Shown one piece after another: positions 59,588-64,000 of a stretch of DNA of 64,000 bases. A model generated the notes under the pieces. It saw only the letters and a list, made by a program, of their open reading frames with translations, was not told where the DNA came from and searched no databases. Both the position numbers and the translations under genes were made by a program. How positions within the stretch are numbered: the first letter of the stretch is position 1; each line of letters opens with the position of its first letter. Source of the stretch: Saccharibacillus alkalitolerans (lineage in GTDB: Bacteria; Bacillota; Bacilli; Paenibacillales; Paenibacillaceae); contig NZ_JAAFGS010000002.1 of assembly GCF_011090185.1 (NCBI RefSeq), positions 558,001 to 622,000 of the forward strand, written 5' to 3'.

Positions 59588-60310
59588 TCAGTCCAATCCT
59601 TTGAGCGCGCGCACGGACACCAGGCAGATCTCTTCGTTGATCATCTCGATCTCCCTTTTGGCCCGATCGACGCTCTTGATATTGTCCTTGTTCACGACGT
59701 AAGACTTGTGGCAGCGGTAAAAGCTTCCGCCGATCTCTTCGAGTTCCTTGATCGAACCGTAAAATTCCAGCTGGCTGTTGTCCATATGCAGAATGATCTT
59801 GTGCGGAACGCTGGACGATTCGAAAAACATGATATCCTTATGGTCGATAGAGCGGGTCTTCTCGCCGACCTTGACCTTGAACCGGCGCGACTGCGTTCCG
59901 CTGTCGCTCAAATGGCGCTTGTCGGCTACCGCGATGCACTCCCTCACCTTGCGTTCGATCTCGTCCGGCCGGTCCTTGATGATATAATCCATCGCTTCCA
60001 CCTTATAGATGAACGTCAGGTAAGACAGCTCTCCGTGCGTGGTCACGAACACGATCTTGCCGGAGTCGTCCCGTTCGCGGATCTCCGAAGCCAGCGCGAT
60101 GCCGGACATTTCGTGCTGCAGATCGACATCGAGGAAATACAATCCCGTCGTCTTGGGATGGCGTTCCAGATAATCCAGCACCGAGACGGGATCGCCGGTA
60201 TCGAGCGCCAGCTCCATATCGAGCGCTTCGATCATGATATAATCGGTTACGATTTTGCGGAGCCGCTCCCGCTGCTTGGGATCGTCTTCGCATATGAATA
60301 CGGACAGCAT
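59588..60310 (-). CDS. agrA: AgrA-like LytTR response regulator
   Basis: A 240-residue response regulator. Receiver domain 1-125 with acidic pocket E8-D9-D10 and phospho-acceptor D61 in YFLDVDL; LytTR DNA-binding domain 142-240 including SFYRCHKSYVVN, where R199-C200-H201 correspond to the redox-sensitive Cys199 region of S. aureus AgrA. It lies 11 bp after agrC. It should bind paired 9-bp direct repeats 21 bp apart, such as those upstream of agrB, and is the likely activator of the adjacent thiopeptide operon. Confidence 0.95.
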   Translation of the reverse strand: MLSVFICEDDPKQRERLRKIVTDYIMIEALDMELALDTGDPVSVLDYLERHPKTTGLYFLDVDLQHEMSGIALASEIRERDDSGKIVFVTTHGELSYLTFIYKVEAMDYIIKDRPDEIERKVRECIAVADKRHLSDSGTQSRRFKVKVGEKTRSIDHKDIMFFESSSVPHKIILHMDNSQLEFYGSIKELEEIGGSFYRCHKSYVVNKDNIKSVDRAKREIEMINEEICLVSVRALKGLD

Positions 60311-60321
60311 AGGATCACCTT

Positions 60322-61605
60322 CTACGTATAATTAATGACGAGAATCTGCTTGAACTGCCCATCCTCGACGATCGTCTCGGACACCACGTTCGGAAGCTGT
60401 CCGATCAGCTCCGTCAAGCTGGCAAGTCCCAATCCCCGGTTTTTCCCTTTGGTGGAGAAACCGGCTTCTTTCAATTTGTGTACCCGAGGCATATCCGGCC
60501 TGCAGCTGTTCTGTACGATAATATGGAGCGCTTTCCGGTCCCGGATGAACCCTACCGTCATGCTGCCGCTCTTAACCTCCTGCAGCTCTTCGATCGCGTT
60601 GTCCAGCAGGATGCCGAGCGCCCGCACCATTGCGACCGAATCGGCGGGAACGAACTCGATGTCCTCCCGCGCTTCGAACGTCGCGTCGATCCCCAGTTCC
60701 TGCGCACGGATCAGCTTCGAGGCGACGATGCTTTTGATTTCCTTGACTTTGATCCGGCTCAAGTTCTCCAATTTGAAATTTTCGGCCGCAAGATGCTCCG
60801 ACGCCCGCTTCAATTTGTGCCGGTAATACCGCTTGAGCCCTTCGAAGTCTTCTTCCTGAATAAAAGCATCGAGCGAAGACAGAATATTCTGATGATCGTG
60901 CCGGAATTTGCGAATCTCGGTATACTGCTGTTCCAATTCCTGCGTGTAGCGCTGCATCGCCTCTTGTTGAAGTTCTTTTTGCTTGATTTCGTACGCTTTG
61001 CGAAGAGATTTGGAATAGAAGTAAAAAGCCAGAAAAGCGATCAGCAGATACACGACGAAGAAGAACAGGTTCAGCTGGATCAGCTCGACCGTCTCGCCGA
61101 TGTAGGCGCTCAAGTAGATGCAGAGATAGTAAACGACGACGGTGAGCACTCCCAAGTAAACGAGCAGCTTCTTAAGTCGGTCGTCCAGCATTTCTTTCCG
61201 TTCAACGGACTGCTTGAACACGCGTATTCCGATACTTCCCGCCAATGAAAATACGATCAGCAGAACTGCGTAAACGGCATAAAACGCAGGACTTCCGATC
61301 GTGAACCATAGGGCGTTTTCGATCAAAGTCACCAACGCGTCGCTCAGAAGAAGCAAAATGGTTCCGTAAGATAATCCGCCCAGCACCTTCAGAGCATCGC
61401 GCTCGCTCATGTACAAAATAAGAAAAGCCCCTAACAGCATGGGAATCGAGGTGTAAACTCCGAACCAACGAAAAGAAAAGGCGAACAAAATGCCCGCCGC
61501 AATGGTAACTGCCAATGGTTTCCAAGATATGTATTTGCCTTGATTTATAATCTGCGCCGTAGAGACCATCAGCAGCAGTTGGAGCATAACGATGAATACG
61601 CTCAT
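60322..61605 (-). CDS. agrC: AgrC-like sensor histidine kinase
   Basis: A 427-residue kinase. Six to seven membrane segments cover residues 1-200 and form the peptide sensor; the dimerisation helix reads IRKFRHDHQNILSSL with phospho-acceptor H236; the HPK10-type ATPase has LGILLDNAIEEL (N box) and GFSTKGKNRGLGLASLTELI (G boxes). It follows agrD after 43 bp. It would sense the thiolactone peptide made from agrD. Confidence 0.95.
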   Translation of the reverse strand: MSVFIVMLQLLLMVSTAQIINQGKYISWKPLAVTIAAGILFAFSFRWFGVYTSIPMLLGAFLILYMSERDALKVLGGLSYGTILLLLSDALVTLIENALWFTIGSPAFYAVYAVLLIVFSLAGSIGIRVFKQSVERKEMLDDRLKKLLVYLGVLTVVVYYLCIYLSAYIGETVELIQLNLFFFVVYLLIAFLAFYFYSKSLRKAYEIKQKELQQEAMQRYTQELEQQYTEIRKFRHDHQNILSSLDAFIQEEDFEGLKRYYRHKLKRASEHLAAENFKLENLSRIKVKEIKSIVASKLIRAQELGIDATFEAREDIEFVPADSVAMVRALGILLDNAIEELQEVKSGSMTVGFIRDRKALHIIVQNSCRPDMPRVHKLKEAGFSTKGKNRGLGLASLTELIGQLPNVVSETIVEDGQFKQILVINYT

Positions 61606-61648
61606 TATGTAGTCATTCCTTTAAAATAAGAATGAACTCATTATACAA

Positions 61649-61795
61649 TCACTTGTCCAAATCTTCCATAATTTCTTCTTCCATATCTTTTTTCAATTCA
61701 TACGGAATTTCAGGTTCGTAAAAGGCAAACGCGCAGCAGGACCCTATGCTCATTTCTCCGAATTTCACAAAAGTATTAATCAAGCTCTCTTTCAT
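61649..61795 (-). CDS. agrD: AgrD-like autoinducing peptide precursor
   Basis: A 48-residue peptide between agrB and agrC. It has an amphipathic N-terminal helix (MKESLINTFVKFGEMSI), the signal region GSCCAFAF (18-25) and an acidic tail YEPEIPYEL (26-34), which aligns with DEVEVPKEL of S. aureus AgrD, including the conserved P-x-E-L. By that alignment processing yields a five-residue ring Cys21-Ala-Phe-Ala-Phe25 closed as thiolactone, with Ser-Cys or more as exocyclic tail. ATG 61795 stands 9 nt from AAGGAG; an in-frame ATG at 61801 touches the agrB stop. Confidence 0.93.
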   Translation of the reverse strand: MKESLINTFVKFGEMSIGSCCAFAFYEPEIPYELKKDMEEEIMEDLDK

Positions 61796-61801
61796 ATTCA
61801 T

Positions 61802-62410
61802 TCACTCCTTATGGGATGATGGATCGAACAAACGATAAGTGAGAGGCAGTACGAAGATAACGGCGACCGAGCTTCCGATCACCAATAGATTGGCTGCTTC
61901 CAGGGAAGGCATAACTGCCGCGAGCAGAACGACGATCGCATTGGACGCCAGCGCTTTACGCCGAAGCTGCTTTTTCTTCGCGGCAGAACCGATGGCGTTT
62001 TTGGCCGTCGAGGCCGGAGCGTATTTGGCTAGAAAAAAAGCATTGAATATGCCCCACGCGAGAAGCGCAGGCAGCGGCAGGAGAATGAACCGGTCCGTGA
62101 TCAGAAACGGAATCCCGACCAGAAACAGACTGCTGACAAACGTGCAAACCAGACTCGATTTCGCGTGCACCCCGTAAGCGAATGTCCGAATCGACAAGAA
62201 AGCCAAGTGGAACAGCAGCGTCGGAACGGCGACTTGCATGAGGAATGCCAATGCATAGACCACAATCAGCTTCGATACGTTGATCAACATCATTTCAAGC
62301 CCGAGTTTGCATTTCAGGTAATCCAGACGTTCGACTTGGCGATTCGACGTCAACCGGTCGGTAATCGCCAGAGCCGTCCTTTCCGGCCACGGCATCGCTT
62401 GCGTTTTCAT
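61802..62410 (-). CDS. agrB: AgrB-like peptide-processing membrane protease
   Basis: A 202-residue polytopic protease that cleaves AgrD and forms the thiolactone. The catalytic pair is H82 and C89 in RTFAYGVHAKSSLVCT, the same seven-residue spacing as His77/Cys84 of S. aureus AgrB. Four or more further hydrophobic segments follow. AGGAGG lies 6 nt before ATG. First gene of the agrBDCA operon; its stop codon abuts agrD. Confidence 0.95.
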   Translation of the reverse strand: MKTQAMPWPERTALAITDRLTSNRQVERLDYLKCKLGLEMMLINVSKLIVVYALAFLMQVAVPTLLFHLAFLSIRTFAYGVHAKSSLVCTFVSSLFLVGIPFLITDRFILLPLPALLAWGIFNAFFLAKYAPASTAKNAIGSAAKKKQLRRKALASNAIVVLLAAVMPSLEAANLLVIGSSVAVIFVLPLTYRLFDPSSHKE

Positions 62411-62516
62411 TGCCCACCTCCTGACTTCATCTTAACCCGCCCTCAAGCGATAAAGCCGGCTTTATCCGAAACGAACGTTTTTGAATCGGAATCGTTTGTC
62501 TTCAGACGACAAGGCT

Positions 62517-62546
62517 TGTCGCAATCGTCGATTTTTCGGTCGCAAG
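62517..62546 (-). promoter_or_regulatory. Paired LytTR (AgrA) direct repeats upstream of agrB
   Basis: On the minus strand CTTGCGACC and ATTGCGACA are 9-bp direct repeats whose starts are 21 bp apart (12-bp gap), the exact geometry of LytTR binding sites. They lie about 110-135 bp before agrB and fit autoactivation by AgrA. Confidence 0.65.
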
Positions 62547-62636
62547 CGTCTTGCCGCCTTCCTTCGGCTCGTCTACAATGAATCCTGCAGTTCTCTTGCA
62601 TATCCTGTTTGTCTGAAGAGGAGGCTTATCCCGCAT

Positions 62637-62843
62637 ATGGAACTTATTCTCGATATGATCAAAGACAAAGTCGAATGCCTGCAGGCCTACGACTTCCGCG
62701 AGCTGGAACGCCAGATCGAAGAGCGGGTCGAAATCAACAAGCCGCTGCTGCTTCGGGTGAAGCACGTTCAGCATCAAGTCACGTTCGATCCGGTTCGCAA
62801 TAAAATGCTGTACAGCGCCGTCGTGCATTTCGCGGCGAGCTGA
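62637..62843 (+). CDS. DUF2536 family small protein (YrzA-like)
   Basis: A 68-residue protein: LILDMIKDKVECLQAYDFRELERQIEERVEINKPLLLRVKHVQHQVTF...LYSAVVHF, matching the DUF2536 pattern DxIxxKVExFEAxxLxxLExxIxxQIExNKAxxLxVxxVxHQ...YxAVVHF. AGGAGG lies 12 nt before ATG. Function unknown. Divergent from agrB; a terminator follows. Confidence 0.85.
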   Translation: MELILDMIKDKVECLQAYDFRELERQIEERVEINKPLLLRVKHVQHQVTFDPVRNKMLYSAVVHFAAS

Positions 62844-62865
62844 AGCCTCAAGAAGTAAGAAGCGC

Positions 62866-62898
62866 AAAAAACCGGGCGGCCGAGGCCGTCCGGTTTTT
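62866..62898. terminator. Bidirectional terminator
   Basis: AAAAAACCGGGCGGC / GCCGTCCGGTTTTT around CGAG, with T runs both ways, between convergent genes. Confidence 0.93.
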
Positions 62899-62951
62899 CC
62901 GTGTCTCGCACACGCCGCACGCGCGATCTGTCGGCGCGGCGGACGTTCCGA

Positions 62952-63518
62952 TCAGGCGTCGCGTCTCAGTTCGTAAAAATACCGCACGATCGGATGCTTC
63001 GTCTGTATCTGTTCGGACAGGTTCTGAATCCGCTTTTTGCCGACCCGTCTGTCCATCAAAGCCAAAATGTTCGGCAGAATATCGGGGCTTTCCAGACTTT
63101 CTTCGATCGGCGTCGTCAAAAACTTGTTCGCCGCGGCGACGAAATTCGATTTGGTCAGCGAAGCCTGGGCGGACATCAGCGCTTTGGCCTGTTCCCCCGC
63201 TTTTTTGCTTCGGGCCATGACTTTGAGCCGGTCTTCGGGAATAGGGCCCTTGGCGCTTTTTCTGACCGCCTCGATGTCTTCCGGACCGACCGGAACGTAA
63301 AATTCGGGGTCGCTTTTGATCTCCTGCTCGCTCTGATACCAGCGGATAGCATTGTTTTTGTCGCTCATATTGAGGATGTTTTTCTGATCCACCGCGATAT
63401 GGCAGGTTCCCGATTTATCGAGCAGATACCGGTAGCTGGTGGCGCGGTATTCGACTCTTCCTTTCAACGCCGGAGACAGAAAGCTCTCCAGCTGCTGCTG
63501 CAGTTTGCTCCAGGACAT
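62952..63518 (-). CDS. Conserved hypothetical protein (SF0329-like)
   Basis: A 188-residue soluble protein. The start MSWSKLQQQLESFLSPALKGRVEYRATSYRYLLDKSGTCHIAVDQKNILNM recalls the SF0329 family (MSWSK...GRVEYRATxYRY). AGGAGG precedes ATG. No catalytic motif is evident. It lies 113 bp after the MarR gene on the same strand and may be cotranscribed with it. Confidence 0.75.
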   Translation of the reverse strand: MSWSKLQQQLESFLSPALKGRVEYRATSYRYLLDKSGTCHIAVDQKNILNMSDKNNAIRWYQSEQEIKSDPEFYVPVGPEDIEAVRKSAKGPIPEDRLKVMARSKKAGEQAKALMSAQASLTKSNFVAAANKFLTTPIEESLESPDILPNILALMDRRVGKKRIQNLSEQIQTKHPIVRYFYELRRDA

Positions 63519-63631
63519 GGAATCCTCCTATTATAAGTCTGAGATCGGAACGGCGGTTGATCCTTTATTTTATCACATCCGGAGCGGGAAAGCGGCCTTT
63601 CGTGCGATCCCGTACGAGGCATTCCGCTGCT

Positions 63632-64000
63632 TCACTCCTCGTCCCCGGCCGCCGATATTTTTTCGCACAAAGCCGCAAACTGCTCCGCTTCCTCGGCCGT
63701 CAGCCTGCTTTCGATCAGGTCGAGCATCGTATGTCTGAAACGTTCGGATCTCGCCAGAAATTCCCGGCCTTCCGGCGTCAGGGAAAGATCGTACACGCGG
63801 CGGTCCGTCTCCCTGCGGCTCTGCCGGATATACCCTTTGTCGAGCAGCCGTTTCGTCAGCTTCGACATGCCCGCCTGGGAAATGCCCCGCAGCTCGGTGA
63901 GTTCCTTGGTCGTTTTGTCCCCCTGCTTGTCCAAAATATCGAGAATCGTATACTGCGCCGTCGTGACGCCTTCGACGCTGAAGCGGTTGACCCGGCTCAA
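63632..64000 (-). CDS. MarR family regulator, N-terminus beyond window
   Basis: The visible 122 residues hold a MarR winged helix: VTTAQYTILDILDKQGDKTTKELTELRGISQAGMSKLTKRLLDKGYIRQSRRETDRRVYDLSLTPEGREFL, with the D-R-R wing. About 20-25 N-terminal residues of helix 1 are expected past position 64000; the frame is still open there. The regulated gene is not in view. Confidence 0.9.
   Translation of the reverse strand: MSRVNRFSVEGVTTAQYTILDILDKQGDKTTKELTELRGISQAGMSKLTKRLLDKGYIRQSRRETDRRVYDLSLTPEGREFLARSERFRHTMLDLIESRLTAEEAEQFAALCEKISAAGDEE

Noticed and set aside
1..64000. Prophage, integrative element or tRNA gene
   Set aside because: No integrase, phage structural gene, transposase or tRNA cloverleaf was seen anywhere in the window.

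Overview
The window looks like a chromosomal segment of a high-GC, low-GC-lineage Gram-positive of the Paenibacillaceae type (Paenibacillus or Saccharibacillus-like). The basis is strong AGGAGG ribosome-binding sites, many T-tract terminators, and Firmicute-typical gene sets: agrBDCA, a ccpN-yqfL pair, a YozG/YoaS-type pair, a DbpA/YxiN helicase, RlmCD, TcaA-like zinc-ribbon proteins and a PL11 pectin lyase. Genus is an inference; no rRNA gene is present.

Left half (1-45.7 kb) is mostly housekeeping and regulatory modules. It holds: a truncated-by-window PL11 lyase; PadR plus CPBP protease; AlkD-like repair protein; a TetR repressor with an old-yellow-enzyme reductase sharing similar TTGAC...GTCAA operators; dbpA with a probable type I toxin/antisense remnant upstream; a Dus enzyme; a GntR/YtrA-type operon with ABC transporter and an AGTGTA-N13-TACACT operator; a Fur-boxed siderophore ABC importer (11.2-15.1 kb); a TetR gene and an NAD(P)-binding gene that both look cut off at their shared 5' side; RlmCD with a long disordered extension; an SDR with a divergent TetR; ACT/UPF0210 pair; zinc-ribbon membrane proteins; SstT; a spermidine-synthase-like operon; TetR-MFS; a CDF metal exporter; glpX, yqfL and ccpN (gluconeogenesis control); an acyltransferase; an MCP; an amino acid permease; and a Bcr/CflA MFS pump.

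The main feature is 45.8-62.4 kb, all on the minus strand: an agrBDCA quorum-sensing locus (62.4-59.6 kb) followed directly by a complete thiopeptide (pyritide-type) biosynthetic cluster (59.3-45.8 kb). In transcription order the cluster encodes a pyridine synthase, the glutamylation half of a split LanB dehydratase, an Ocin-ThiF-like leader-binding protein, a YcaO cyclodehydratase ending in PHPFP, a SagB-like oxidoreductase, the glutamate-elimination half of the dehydratase, a second SagB dehydrogenase, an unknown 268-residue protein, an ABC exporter pair, three almost identical 56-residue precursor peptides on a 244-bp tandem repeat, and an unknown 152-residue protein. The precursor has a typical acidic thiopeptide leader but an unusual Ser/Cys core (SNGCSTCGSSSCCSS) without the usual Ser-Cys start. 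The AgrD peptide predicts a Cys-Ala-Phe-Ala-Phe thiolactone signal, and LytTR-type direct repeats 21 bp apart lie upstream of agrB, so density-dependent thiopeptide production is the working model.

Right edge (62.6-64 kb): a DUF2536 protein, a conserved hypothetical, and a MarR regulator cut by the window end. Most long reading frames antisense to these genes are GC-driven shadows and were left out.
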